Part shown: positions 24,985-34,049 of the stretch, piece after piece
Numbering within the stretch: position 1 is the first letter of the stretch
Layout: the number at the start of each line of letters is the position of its first letter
DNA from: Oscillospiraceae bacterium
Lineage (GTDB): Bacteria > Bacillota > Clostridia > Lachnospirales > Lachnospiraceae
Direction: 5' to 3'
Assembly (NCBI GenBank): GCA_021771715.1
Contig: JAETOO010000007.1
Location: 62,001-126,000 of the forward strand
Length of the DNA stretch: 64,000 bases
Notes under the pieces: model-generated
Database searches by the model: none
The model's input: only the letters and a program-made list of their open reading frames with translations
What the model was told of the DNA's origin: nothing
Translations under genes and position numbers: made by a program

Positions 24985-26169
24985 ATGAAGGACAAGTACC
25001 AGAGTACCATCTACGCCTGCTTTCTCGGCTACATCGTGCAGGCCATCATCAACAACTTCCTGCCGCTGCTGTTTCTGATGCTTCAGAAGACCTACGGCAT
25101 CCCGCTCTCAAAAATTACCATGCTCGTCACCTTCAATTTCGGCGTGCAGCTGCTCATCGACCTCGCCTCGGCCGGCTTCGTCGACCGCGTCGGTTACCGC
25201 ATTCCTATCGTCGCCGCGCACATCTGTTCCGCCGCCGGGCTGGTGCTGCTGACCGTGCTGCCGGGCGTTTGCTCTGATCCGTTTGTCGGACTGCTGATCC
25301 CTGTCACGATCTATGCCGTCGGCGGCGGACTGATCGAGGTGCTGATCAGCCCGATCATGGAGGCCTGCCCGACGGAAAATAAAGAAAAGGCGATGAGCCT
25401 GCTGCATTCCTTCTACTGCTGGGGCCATGTGGGAGTTGTCCTGCTCTCCACCGTATTCTTCGCGGTATTCGGAATTGAGCACTGGCGTATGCTCGCACTC
25501 CTCTGGGCCATCGTCCCGCTCGCAAACACGTTCGTCTTCCTGAAGACACCGATCGCACCCCTGATCGCCGAGGGGGAGACCGGCCTTACCCTGAAAGAGA
25601 TTTGCGCGAAAAAACTGTTCTGGGTGCTGATGGTCATGATGGTGAGCGCCGGCGCCAGCGAGCAGGCGGTCAGCCAGTGGGCCTCCACGTTTGCCGAGAA
25701 GGGGCTCGGCGTCACAAAGGCAATCGGGGACCTTACCGGTCCGATGGCATTTGCGCTGCTGATGGGCCTGGCGCGCGCCTACTATGGAAAGTACGGCGAC
25801 CGGATCAACCTCGACCGGTTCATGGCATGCAGCGGCATCCTCTGCGTCGCCTCCTACCTGTGCATCTCGCTGATTCCGAATCCGGTAGTCGGCCTGATCG
25901 GCTGCGCCGTGACCGGCCTGTCCGTCGGCATCATGTGGCCCGGCACCTTCAGCAAGGCGGCCGCTTCCCTCAAAGGCGGCGGAACCGCGATGTTCGCGCT
26001 GCTCGCCCTCGCGGGTGACGTCGGCTGCTCCGGCGGTCCGACGCTCGCCGGCATCGTCTCGAGCCAGTTCGGGGATAACCTGCGCATCGGCATCCTCGCC
26101 GCAGTCATTTTCCCGGTGCTCCTGCTCGCCGGACTCCGGCTTTGCCGATCAGAGCATGCTGCAAATTAA
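24985..26169 (+). CDS. major facilitator superfamily transporter
   Basis: 394 residues with twelve predicted membrane spans. The N-terminal helix is STIYACFLGYIVQAIINNFL, followed by a cytoplasmic loop motif FVDRVGYRIPIVAA between helices 2 and 3 (the MFS A-motif position). GYRIP and GLSVGIMWPGTFSKAAASL suggest the sugar/fucose-permease-like branch. The ATG at 24985 follows AAAGGAG and is the first in this frame. The gene stands alone, divergent from guaA; substrate unknown. Confidence 0.88.
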   Translation: MKDKYQSTIYACFLGYIVQAIINNFLPLLFLMLQKTYGIPLSKITMLVTFNFGVQLLIDLASAGFVDRVGYRIPIVAAHICSAAGLVLLTVLPGVCSDPFVGLLIPVTIYAVGGGLIEVLISPIMEACPTENKEKAMSLLHSFYCWGHVGVVLLSTVFFAVFGIEHWRMLALLWAIVPLANTFVFLKTPIAPLIAEGETGLTLKEICAKKLFWVLMVMMVSAGASEQAVSQWASTFAEKGLGVTKAIGDLTGPMAFALLMGLARAYYGKYGDRINLDRFMACSGILCVASYLCISLIPNPVVGLIGCAVTGLSVGIMWPGTFSKAAASLKGGGTAMFALLALAGDVGCSGGPTLAGIVSSQFGDNLRIGILAAVIFPVLLLAGLRLCRSEHAAN

Positions 26170-26214
26170 TCAAGTGATCTCGACTCCGATCGCGGGCCTA
26201 CGTCTGTGCCAGCT

Positions 26215-26433
26215 TCAGTATTCCTTCCGCACCTCAGACTCGTCGATCTGGTACAGCTCCAGAAATCTCGCGCGGTCTGCTGCGTTTTTCAGCGCCATGA
26301 CCTCCTCGAATTTTCCGGTGCGGATATCCTTGAAGCCTGCCACCTCTTCCCCGTTACAAATGGACGCCCGTATGACCGGCCGCAAATGCTCCCGGTCATA
26401 CGTCCGCGTCTCTTTTTTCTTTTTTCCAAACAT
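26215..26433 (-). CDS. small conserved hypothetical protein
   Basis: 72 residues, basic start MFGKKKKETRTYDREHLRPV then IRASICNGEEVAGFKDIRTG and KFEEVMAL. The ATG has AAAAGGAGG upstream. Similar short proteins are common in Lachnospiraceae and have sometimes been mislabelled aspartate dehydrogenase. No function can be given. Confidence 0.7.
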   Translation of the reverse strand: MFGKKKKETRTYDREHLRPVIRASICNGEEVAGFKDIRTGKFEEVMALKNAADRARFLELYQIDESEVRKEY

Positions 26434-26554
26434 TCTGATCCTCCTTTTGAGCCGAATTTTATCGCTCTGCGTGCTGTACTACGGTTTCATTTTCCAGGCT
26501 TCCCGTCACCTCGCGCAATTTACCGCAGAAGCCTTTACACTTTTCTTTCCTTTC

Positions 26555-27463
26555 TCACCTGTATACGGCTTCTTTCTTCTCGATGACCACGCGCTCCCCG
26601 GTAAACGGCTGCCGGAACTCCGCGCGGTATGCGGACAGCATCGCGTGCGTCTGTCCCGGCGTGCCGTTTCCGTAGAGGGAATCGCCGAACAGCGGATGGC
26701 CGAGCCATGCCATATGTACGCGGATCTGATGCGTGCGCCCGGTCAAGAGATGCAGCCGCAGCAGGGCACCGCGCCCGGTCTGCCGGAGCACCCGGTAGAA
26801 GGTCACCGCCCGCTTTCCCTCCGGCGTGACGCACATTTTCATGCGCTCCCCCGCCATCGGCCCGATCGGCGCGTCCACTCTCTGCTCGGCCTCTGCCGCC
26901 TCCTGCGAAAACTCCCCCTCGCACCACGCCAGATACCACTTGCAAAACATGCCGTCTTCGCGCTGCTGCCAGAGTCTTGCCGCGGCAAACTGGTTCTTCG
27001 CAAAGACCAGAATGCCGCTTGTGTCCGCATCCAGCCGCCCGATACTGCGGATGCACACGCTCTCCTGCTTCCGCTCAAAGTATCCGTGCAGCCGGTTGGA
27101 GAGCGTGTCTTTGTAATGTCCGCCGGACGGATGCACCACCACGCCCGGCTCCTTCCACAGCGCGATCACGTCGCCGTCCTCGTACAGGATCTCCGGCTCG
27201 CTGTATTCCGCAACAAGCTGCTCCGAGCTCCTCGTCTGATCCCGGAGACACAGCTCAAGCAGATCGCCCGCTCTCAGGCGGTGCGTGACGCGCACCTGCT
27301 CGCCGTTCACGCGGATCCCGTTTTCCCGGAATTTCATCTGACTGATCTGCGCCCGCGTAAACCCGAGCCGCGTTCTCAGAAAGACGCCGACCGCGCAGCC
27401 CGCATCCGCGGCGGCGATGTTTACTTGATACTGTCCCTGATTTCCATGCTCCAATCTCGCCAT
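26555..27463 (-). CDS. RluA-family pseudouridine synthase
   Basis: 302 residues. The N-terminal S4-like RNA-binding part (FLRTRLGFTRAQISQMKFRE, GIRVNGEQV) precedes the catalytic domain with the RluA motif SIGRLDADTSGILVFAKN, whose Asp is the nucleophile, and the late LLTGRTHQIRVHMAWLGHPL motif with GDSLYG. It isomerises uridine in rRNA or tRNA. The ATG at 27463 is chosen because the N-terminal 26 residues of the longer frame are unlike the family. Confidence 0.9.
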   Translation of the reverse strand: MARLEHGNQGQYQVNIAAADAGCAVGVFLRTRLGFTRAQISQMKFRENGIRVNGEQVRVTHRLRAGDLLELCLRDQTRSSEQLVAEYSEPEILYEDGDVIALWKEPGVVVHPSGGHYKDTLSNRLHGYFERKQESVCIRSIGRLDADTSGILVFAKNQFAAARLWQQREDGMFCKWYLAWCEGEFSQEAAEAEQRVDAPIGPMAGERMKMCVTPEGKRAVTFYRVLRQTGRGALLRLHLLTGRTHQIRVHMAWLGHPLFGDSLYGNGTPGQTHAMLSAYRAEFRQPFTGERVVIEKKEAVYR

Positions 27464-27538
27464 TCTACCACATCTCTCCTGTATTTCTGCTCCCTCCCCG
27501 GCAATCATTCTTACTGCCCCGCGCGCCTCTGGCCACGT

Positions 27539-27645
27539 CACGTCTCACTGCTCTGCAGCCGCTTCTGACCACGTCACGTCTAACTACACTGCAGCCGCTC
27601 CAGCCCACATCACGTCTGACTGCTCTGCAGCCGCTCCGGCCATCC
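27539..27645. repeat. 36-bp tandem repeat, three copies
   Basis: CACGTCT starts at 27539, 27575 and 27611, exactly 36 bp apart, each unit containing CTGCAGCCGCT. The array sits between spoVAE and the pseudouridine synthase gene. The period is a multiple of three, but the array lies past the spoVAE stop. Confidence 0.88.
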
Positions 27646-27649
27646 AATC

Positions 27650-28012
27650 TCACTTTGCATCCTTCATCTTCGGGTCGAAGATCCAGCTCGCCAGATAGGA
27701 GAAGATCAGCGCCGCACTGATTCCGACCGCACTGGCCTTGAAGCCGCCCATGAACAGGCCGAGAAATCCCTCCTTGTCCACCGCTTCCTTCACGCCCTTC
27801 CACAGGGTGTTCCCAAATCCCAGCAGCGGCACGGAGGCCCCGGCTCCGGCATAGTCGATCAAAGGCTCATACAGCCCGACCGCACCCAGCACAGCCCCCG
27901 TCACCACAAGAATCACCATCACTCTGCCCGGCAACAGCGTCGTCTTCTCCAGAAGTATCTGAACCAGCGCACAGATCAGCCCGCCAACCCAAAACGCATT
28001 GATATAGTCCAT
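27650..28012 (-). CDS. spoVAE: stage V sporulation protein AE
   Basis: 120 residues, four hydrophobic segments (INAFWVGGLICALVQIL, VMVILVVTGAVLGAVGLYEP, GFLGLFMGGFKASAVGISAA, LIFSYLASWIFDPKMK). Length and sequence fit SpoVAE(b), part of the forespore inner-membrane channel that moves Ca-dipicolinate into the spore. It lies 119 bp downstream of spoVAD on the same strand. No spoVAC is adjacent, unlike the usual spoVACDE order. Confidence 0.93.
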   Translation of the reverse strand: MDYINAFWVGGLICALVQILLEKTTLLPGRVMVILVVTGAVLGAVGLYEPLIDYAGAGASVPLLGFGNTLWKGVKEAVDKEGFLGLFMGGFKASAVGISAALIFSYLASWIFDPKMKDAK

Positions 28013-28131
28013 CTGTCTATCCTTTTCCTTTCTATATTTCTCAACTGCAGATCTCTGTAAATCTTTCCGGACAGTTCATGCTCACCATCCAGAACCATTT
28101 TTCTTGTCCTCCTCCACAAATCCCGCTCTCA

Positions 28132-29148
28132 TCAACAGTGCTCCAGGATGACTCCGTGCGCGATCCCCGGGATCGTCTGTCCCTCGTTGAAGCTCACCTT
28201 CGAGAGCAGCGCTCCCGTCGGCACGAACAGCACGCGCTTCCAGACTCCCTTTCGGATCTTCGGCAAGATCATGGACGCGAGCACCACCGCGGCGCAGCCG
28301 CAGCCGCTTCCGCCTGCGTGTGTGTCCTGCCTCTCGGAGTCATAGATCTCGATCCCGCAGTCCATGTGCTGCTGCGAGATGTCAAACCCTTTTTCTTTCA
28401 GAAGGTCGATCAGAATCCGCTGTCCGATCGTGCCCAGGTCACCGGTTATGATTTTATCGTAATCTCCCGGCTGCCGGTTGAAATCCATCAGATTCTGATA
28501 GATCGTATCGCAGGCCGCCGGAGCCATGCAGGCTCCCATGTTCATATTGTCCCGCGCTCCCATATCGACAATTCTGCCCGGAGTGACCCCGCACACCTTC
28601 ACATGCCCTCCCTTGGGGGCAAGTACAAAGGCGCCGCTTCCGGTAACCGTCCAGGTAGCCGACAGGGGACGCTGATTTCCATAGCCCTGGGGAAACCGGA
28701 ACTCCTTTTCCGCGCTGCCGAAATGGCTCGAGGTCAACGCGGCCGCGTAGTCCGCATAGCCTGCGGCGACCGTCATCGACGCCAGCGCCAGCGCCTCCCC
28801 GCACGTCGAGCACGCGCCGTACAGGCCAAACAGCGGCGTGTTCGTCTCCTCACTTCCAAACGAGGTCGCGATCAGCTGTGCCAGCAGATCCCCGCCAAAC
28901 AGATAGCGCACCTGCGACGGCAGCAGCTTTGCCTTGCCGATCGCCGTCTGGAGCGCCTCACTCTGCATCGTGCTCTCCGCCTCCTCCCAGGTCTGCTCCC
29001 CAAAGTCGGCCTCCGGCGCGATCAGATCGAACCACTCGCCCAGCGGCCCCTCGCCCTCCTTCGGCCCGACCACGGATGCGCTGCTGATGACATGCGGCGG
29101 CTCCTGAAACTCAATACTCTGCTTTCCGGTCATCTGATTCATTCTCAT
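28132..29148 (-). CDS. spoVAD: stage V sporulation protein AD
   Basis: 338 residues, thiolase/ketosynthase-like fold: PPHVISSASVVGPKEGEGPL at the start, GLYGACSTCGEALALASMTV around the position of the thiolase Cys, then LIDLLKEKGFDISQQH and HAGGSGCGCAAVVLAS. SpoVAD binds dipicolinic acid and is needed for its uptake into the developing spore. The region upstream holds the terminator of plsC rather than spoVAC. A shorter start four codons later (MTGKQSIEF) is possible. Confidence 0.95.
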   Translation of the reverse strand: MRMNQMTGKQSIEFQEPPHVISSASVVGPKEGEGPLGEWFDLIAPEADFGEQTWEEAESTMQSEALQTAIGKAKLLPSQVRYLFGGDLLAQLIATSFGSEETNTPLFGLYGACSTCGEALALASMTVAAGYADYAAALTSSHFGSAEKEFRFPQGYGNQRPLSATWTVTGSGAFVLAPKGGHVKVCGVTPGRIVDMGARDNMNMGACMAPAACDTIYQNLMDFNRQPGDYDKIITGDLGTIGQRILIDLLKEKGFDISQQHMDCGIEIYDSERQDTHAGGSGCGCAAVVLASMILPKIRKGVWKRVLFVPTGALLSKVSFNEGQTIPGIAHGVILEHC

Positions 29149-29195
29149 AGGATCCTTTCCGCGGCTGTCCCTGGCGCGTTCCAGGCGATCCCTTC

Positions 29196-29241
29196 AAAAA
29201 AGGGAGACAACCGCCTCTTTTTCTCTGGCACTATTGTCTCC
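29196..29241 (-). terminator. terminator after plsC
   Basis: Arms GGAGACAA and TTGTCTCC, 23-nt loop, then a CTTTTTTG tract on the minus strand, between plsC and spoVAD. Confidence 0.7.
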
Positions 29242-29285
29242 GCATCTCATCTCTTTTATACCTGCCGACCGTCCCGGCAGACACG

Positions 29286-30023
29286 TTATACCATCCCCGG
29301 CTCGCTCTTTTCGCCGGTGCACTCTGCGATTTTCGCCTCGATCCGCGCCTTGACCATCGCTGCGATCTCGGTTGTCTTCATGCCCTGATACTCCTCGTAG
29401 CCGATCGGATCCAGGAAATGCACCTGCACCGTCTGCTGCGCGATCGAGCCGGTGTCAAATGCCTTGTAGGAATCTACGAGCGCAACTGGCACAATCGGGC
29501 TCTTCGCCTTCACCGCACACTTGAAGCTCCCGCCCTTAAACGGAAGCAGCGCGTTCCCGTTGCGGCTGCGCGTCCCCTCCGCGAAAATAATGAAGCTCCT
29601 GCCCTGCTTGATGTCCTCTGTCATCTTGAGAATGACCTGCATCCCCTGGCGCGGATCGGACCGGTCCAGCGGATACGCATCGAGGCACGCGAAAACCTGC
29701 TTCAGAAACGGGATGTTCGCCAGCTCTTTTTTCAGCACGAGCGACACCGGGCGCTCCAGCAGATAAATCAGCGCAAGCGCATCGAACATTCCCTGGTGGT
29801 TCGGGTAGAGAACGTATCCGCCCTCTTCCGGCAGCTTTTCCATGCCGTCCCCCTCGATCCGAAGCCGCCCGCCTCTGACCGCCCGGTAGTCAATCTGCCG
29901 GATCAGCGCATACTTCTCCTCCTCCGTATAGCGCTCCGGGTGCGCCGCCATCCGCAGCAGCCTCGTCAGACCATACGGCACATACCACAAATTCATCAGT
30001 ACCATCCATAAAATACGCTTCAT
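29286..30023 (-). CDS. plsC: 1-acyl-sn-glycerol-3-phosphate acyltransferase
   Basis: 245 residues. Motif I NHQGMFDA (N/H-x4-D), motif II-like region KKELANIPFLKQVFACLDAY, motif III FAEGTRSRNGNALLPFKGG and motif IV IVPVALVDS are all visible. It acylates lysophosphatidate to phosphatidate at the membrane; the N-terminus has one hydrophobic segment. It is separated from the upstream HAD gene by 190 bp holding imperfect repeats. Confidence 0.92.
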   Translation of the reverse strand: MKRILWMVLMNLWYVPYGLTRLLRMAAHPERYTEEEKYALIRQIDYRAVRGGRLRIEGDGMEKLPEEGGYVLYPNHQGMFDALALIYLLERPVSLVLKKELANIPFLKQVFACLDAYPLDRSDPRQGMQVILKMTEDIKQGRSFIIFAEGTRSRNGNALLPFKGGSFKCAVKAKSPIVPVALVDSYKAFDTGSIAQQTVQVHFLDPIGYEEYQGMKTTEIAAMVKARIEAKIAECTGEKSEPGMV

Positions 30024-30054
30024 ATGCGTTCCTCCTCACCGGTTATCCTTCCTC

Positions 30055-30205
30055 ACAGGAAACGCGCATCCGCCCGAAGCCTGCCGCGCCTTTGCACAGG
30101 CATGCATTTGCGCAGAACGTCCTGCGCCACAGAAACCTGCGTTCCCTGTGACACAAGAGAATGCCTTGTGCCACAGAACGCACAGCCTCCCGTGACACAA
30201 GGCAT
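30055..30205. repeat. imperfect ~46-bp tandem repeat
   Basis: TTGTGTCAC...TTCTGTGGC blocks occur twice in succession on the minus strand, with a more diverged third. They include the complementary pieces CACAAG and CTTGTG, so the transcript could fold. It lies between the HAD gene stop and plsC. Confidence 0.5.
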
Positions 30206-30214
30206 CCATATCCG

Positions 30215-30841
30215 TCATATCAGTTTCAACAAATCCTCAAATGCAGCAAGCTCTGCATCACTCTGCGATGCCGTTCCGAATCCATATGCCGCATGGATGA
30301 ACGGAATCCCCGCCTTCCGGGCCGCATCACAGTCTCCCTGCGTATCACCGACATAGGCCGGATGCTGCAGCCCATTCCGCTCGACGACGAGGCGGATGTT
30401 CTCAGCCTTGCTCTTCCCCGTGTCTCCAAAACACTCCGTGTCTGCAATGTAGGGCCCGAGTCCCGTCTTTCGCAGAAACAGCTCGATATAGCCGGACTGG
30501 CAGTTGCTGACGATAAACAGCCTCACCTTTCCGTCCAGCTCCCGGATGGTCTCAATCACTCCGGGATAGCAGATATGACATGCATCTTCCTCGAGCGCCC
30601 GCTGCTCATACGCACAGCAGACATCCATAATCTCATAGCGCTGCTTCGCCGGCAGCTGCGGCAAAAGCCGGTCCGCAATCGCGTCCATCGTGAGTCCAAA
30701 CAGCCCTTTCAGCCTATCGGCTGTCACCGTCATATCCTCACAGCCGCCTTCCCGCACCGCCCGTGTCCATGCCCTGGCCACGATCGGCGTCGAGTTCCAC
30801 AGCGTTCCGTCCACATCCAGTATCAGACTGTCGATCTCCAT
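30215..30841 (-). CDS. HAD-family phosphatase
   Basis: 208 residues. Motif I LILDVDGTLWNS (nucleophile Asp and general acid Asp), motif II LFIVSNCQSG, motif III Lys in TGKSKAENIRLV, and motif IV YVGDTQGDCDAARKAG. It belongs with phosphoglycolate phosphatase-like enzymes (helical cap after motif I). The substrate is not predictable. ACAGGAG is close to the ATG. Confidence 0.9.
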   Translation of the reverse strand: MEIDSLILDVDGTLWNSTPIVARAWTRAVREGGCEDMTVTADRLKGLFGLTMDAIADRLLPQLPAKQRYEIMDVCCAYEQRALEEDACHICYPGVIETIRELDGKVRLFIVSNCQSGYIELFLRKTGLGPYIADTECFGDTGKSKAENIRLVVERNGLQHPAYVGDTQGDCDAARKAGIPFIHAAYGFGTASQSDAELAAFEDLLKLI

Positions 30842-30876
30842 CTCCTGTCCTCTCTATATCATATTCGCCTGCCTCA

Positions 30877-32415
30877 TCAGTGTCCCGTGACACCAGTCGC
30901 GTACAGCTCTCCGTTCGACGCAGTCTTCGAGTAGTCCACGTCCGCGCTGACATACAGTCCCTCATACAGTCCGTCCGTCGTGCTGACGCTTGCGTCTGTC
31001 GTGTTGATCACGTAGGTGTTTCCGTCGTCGCCTGCAATCGTGATGCCGTTCAGGCTCGTGCCGGTCACCGTGCCGCTGATCGTGCCGACGTTCGTGCTCG
31101 ACGAGCCGCCGTTCCCGGAGTCGCCATTGCCTCCGTTGCCCGTACTGCCATTGCCGGAACCATTATTGCCGGAACTGCTCACCGGAGTAGAGCTCACATA
31201 CGATTTCGACACATACCCGGTCGAGCCGTTAATGGACACCACGTACCAGTTATCCGTCTCTCCGATGACCTGGAGCGACTGCCCGCTGCCGAGGACATCG
31301 ATCATCCCGCCGTCCGTGCCCGGCTGCGCACGCACATTGACGTCCGTCGTCGTGTACAGTGTCGTCGACGAGCCATAGTCAATCTTGCTGTTCATCTCAG
31401 CGCTGACCTTCGTCGAATCCGACACCGTGCCGTGGCTGTTGTCGGTCGCCGACGGGCTCTCTGTCGATGTATTCGGCTTCTGATTCACCAAAAACGCCTT
31501 GCTGATATACCCGATATTGCCCTGAATATTCACCTTGAACCACTGCGGGGTCTCCCCCACCACCGTCACCTGATCCCCCGGCATCAGAGAACCGATAATG
31601 TTCGCACTGGACTCCGTGCTCGGCGTGCTGCGGATATTGACGTTGTCGCGCGCATACAGCGACGCGGACGTGCCGTAATCCGTCAGGTTCTTCAGCTCGG
31701 CGTCCGCACTCTTCTGACTCTCAGACTGCGTGCTCTCCGACTGCGTCTGGACAATCTTGCCGCCCTGCACCGCGCTGAACACAGAATTCCGCAGCACCGT
31801 GAAGCTCTCAACCGACTTGCGCACGGTGTTAAGCAGCGCCTGGTTGTCATCCGTCACCGTGCCCTGGATCACATACGCCTCCTTGTCGCCAAAAATCCCG
31901 TACATAATCGAGTACGCCCACATACTCGTGGCATTGTACTTGACTACGTACTCGTACGTCCTGAGTGTCCCCGCCTGCGCCGCCTGAAAATCAATCACCT
32001 CAAACGCATTCGCGTTCGGGTACTGCTTCGCCAGACTCTCCGTGAGCGCTTCCTTCGTCTCCGCAACGGAAAGATTCTTCGGCTGGGACTCGTTCGGCGC
32101 GTGGACAATGCTGATCATCGCCGCTGACCCGGATGAGAACACGCGCATCTCGTCCGCGTCCTGCGTTACCTTCCAGGTGCTGTCCGGCAGCGTGATCCGG
32201 ATGCTCTTATCCTGCGAGGTGTAGGCGATATCCGTCTTCGTCTCTGTCTCCGGCTCTGTTTCTGTCTCTGACTCGGTCTCCGATTCCGTCTCAGTCTCAG
32301 ACTCAGACTCCGTCTCCGGCTGCTTTTTCAGCTTGCTGCAGCCTGCTGCAAGGCACACGACGGCCAGTGACATTCCAAGAGATAGGATGAATCTCTTTAC
32401 TCTTTTCTTTACCAT
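30877..32415 (-). CDS. SH3-domain lipoprotein, larger paralog
   Basis: 512 residues. Signal peptide with lipobox LAAGC (lipidated Cys at 26) followed by a Glu/Thr/Ser linker of about 35 residues (ETESE repeats). Residues about 65-210 form a globular domain of the type seen in stress-response lipoproteins. Two bacterial SH3 domains follow (ARDNVNIRSTPSTESS and WFKVNIQGNIGYISK; TTDVNVRAQPGTDGG and WYVVSINGSTGYVSK). A Gly/Asn/Ser-rich spacer and a C-terminal beta domain close the protein. SH3 repeats suggest cell-wall binding. A shorter relative with the same lipobox context lies at 37.5 kb. GGAGGG precedes the ATG. Confidence 0.88.
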   Translation of the reverse strand: MVKKRVKRFILSLGMSLAVVCLAAGCSKLKKQPETESESETETESETESETETEPETETKTDIAYTSQDKSIRITLPDSTWKVTQDADEMRVFSSGSAAMISIVHAPNESQPKNLSVAETKEALTESLAKQYPNANAFEVIDFQAAQAGTLRTYEYVVKYNATSMWAYSIMYGIFGDKEAYVIQGTVTDDNQALLNTVRKSVESFTVLRNSVFSAVQGGKIVQTQSESTQSESQKSADAELKNLTDYGTSASLYARDNVNIRSTPSTESSANIIGSLMPGDQVTVVGETPQWFKVNIQGNIGYISKAFLVNQKPNTSTESPSATDNSHGTVSDSTKVSAEMNSKIDYGSSTTLYTTTDVNVRAQPGTDGGMIDVLGSGQSLQVIGETDNWYVVSINGSTGYVSKSYVSSTPVSSSGNNGSGNGSTGNGGNGDSGNGGSSSTNVGTISGTVTGTSLNGITIAGDDGNTYVINTTDASVSTTDGLYEGLYVSADVDYSKTASNGELYATGVTGH

Positions 32416-32604
32416 GTCACACCCTCCATTTTTTCATTCTCCCCATCTGCCGCAAGAGCAGATATCAATTCTTTCATCACCATTCCTAAAGATCATACCA
32501 CGCATTCAAAACTTGTGCAAGTCACACACTGCTGTTTTCACATTTTCAGGCTTATTTTTAACAATTTCGTAACGTGTATTTAACCAATCGCCCGGACGGT
32601 TTGC

Positions 32605-33468
32605 CTAAAATCTCCGCCGCAGTTCCTGCTCCGCCGCCAGAAGCCGCACATCCAGATCCGGCATTTTTCCCTCCATCAGCGCGTGAATTTCCCGATACTC
32701 ATCCAGAAGCCCCTGCCCGTGAAACACCCGGTAGGCCCCCGCGTCGCTGCCAAGCGCAATCTGCGCCCCCAGCTCAAAGCCGCGCCGGATGCGCATGCCC
32801 GTCTCCTCCTTCAGCGCACTAAGCGCCGCATCGTCGAAGCGCCCGCTCCCGATCAGATTCGCGATCGTCACGAAGGTCGGCACCCAGACGGCCTTGCTCT
32901 CTGCGAGGGCCTGCAGCGCCTCCTCGTCCATAAAGTTCCCGTGCTCTACGGAATCCACGCCGGCCTCCACGGCATCCTTCACGGCCCGGGCCCCGTTCAC
33001 ATGCGCCATCACGGCGAAGCCCTCCTCATGCGCGATGTGAATCATCTCGCGGATCTCCGATCGCGCAAGCGGCGGCTCCGTCACCGTCCCGCAGTGCGAA
33101 AAATCCAGGATCCCAGAGAGCATCACCTTGACAAAATGCCCGCCCTGCGCGCGCAGCCGCCCGATCAGCTCCCGGTATTCCTTCCAGTCGTCAAACGGAA
33201 ATCCGACAATTCCCCCGTAGTGTCCCCGCTTGTGAATCGCAAACAACGGTGTCCGATACGTGATCCCGTACTCTGGCGCCAGCTGCAGCGCCCGCGCCGA
33301 CACACCGTGCGAATCGCCACCGTCCCGCACAAACGATATCCCGCAGCGCACATACTCCTCGAACCGCTCGCGGATCACCTGCTCCTGCACCCCGTCCGCG
33401 TGCAGCGCAACTGCCTTCCTATAATTTACGCCATCCATAATCAAATGTGCATGGCACTCTCCAAACAT
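32605..33468 (-). CDS. amidohydrolase-family metal-dependent hydrolase
   Basis: 287 residues. Metal ligands in order: HAH (residues 6-8), the Lys region GHFVKVMLSG, AHVNG, SVEHGNF and LGSDAGAYR. This is the set for a TIM-barrel amidohydrolase of the imidazolonepropionase/prolidase-like branch. The protein is short and lacks the usual beta-sandwich ends, so it starts directly at the first barrel strand (MFGECHAHLIMDGV). AAGGGA precedes the ATG at 33468. Substrate unknown. Confidence 0.82.
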   Translation of the reverse strand: MFGECHAHLIMDGVNYRKAVALHADGVQEQVIRERFEEYVRCGISFVRDGGDSHGVSARALQLAPEYGITYRTPLFAIHKRGHYGGIVGFPFDDWKEYRELIGRLRAQGGHFVKVMLSGILDFSHCGTVTEPPLARSEIREMIHIAHEEGFAVMAHVNGARAVKDAVEAGVDSVEHGNFMDEEALQALAESKAVWVPTFVTIANLIGSGRFDDAALSALKEETGMRIRRGFELGAQIALGSDAGAYRVFHGQGLLDEYREIHALMEGKMPDLDVRLLAAEQELRRRF

Positions 33469-33623
33469 ATCCGTCCCTTCTTTCCGTCTCCCGGCCCACC
33501 GGCCGCCGTGCGCAGGCCCCGCACCCCTCCGCGGATATCCCGTGAGCGCGCCGCTGCAGACCTGTGACCTCAGGCATGTACCAGTATACCAAACTTTCCT
33601 GCAAGATCAATCCCCTTCTGCAA

Positions 33624-33727
33624 ATTCCTCCGACGGCTTCCGATCCGGCAGTCATCATGAATTCCCCCGACGGCTTCCAATCCGGCAGTCATCATGAATT
33701 CCTCCGACGGCTTCCAATCCGGCAGAT
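33624..33727. repeat. 37-bp tandem repeat, three copies
   Basis: CGACGGCTTCC begins at 33631, 33668 and 33705, 37 bp apart. Units contain ATCCGGCAGTCATCATGAAT; the third unit diverges at its end. Confidence 0.88.
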
Positions 33728-33922
33728 ATCCCGAACGGACAAGACATCCTGCTGCTGAATCAGGAACGGGCGGATACAAAAAGTTCCAGCGTGCCTGCGC
33801 ACCCGCGGCCTCCTGCAAAATTGCAGGAAATCCACAGACGCCTCCGCACTCTGGAACTCTCGTTTTCAGCTTTCACTTCTTCTTAGCAATCTGCGCTTTG
33901 GCGATTCCCCTTCGGCCAGCCT

Positions 33923-34030
33923 GCGCTTCCGGCTATCCTCTCTTTGGCGCTTCTCTTTTGCCCGCCCGCGCTTCCGGCTATCCTCTCTTTGGCGCTTCTC
34001 TTTTGCCCGCCCGCGCTTCCGGCTATCCCA
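33923..34030. repeat. 45-bp tandem repeat, about 2.5 copies
   Basis: GCGCTTCCGGCTATCC begins at 33923, 33968 and 34013, exactly 45 bp apart. The first two units are identical over nearly their whole length. The array ends 20 bp before the permease stop codon at 34050. Confidence 0.9.
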
Positions 34031-34049
34031 TCTTCTCCGCCTCGTCCGT

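Larger units (their letters stand above)
33469..34049. other. 581-bp intergenic region rich in tandem repeats
   Basis: Between the ABC permease stop and the amidohydrolase start. It contains two separate minisatellites (33624-33727 and 33923-34030) and no convincing gene. Confidence 0.6.

Noticed and set aside
30055-30205. terminator of the HAD gene
   Set aside because: The region has inverted CACAAG/CTTGTG pieces but no U tract; it is better described as an imperfect repeat.
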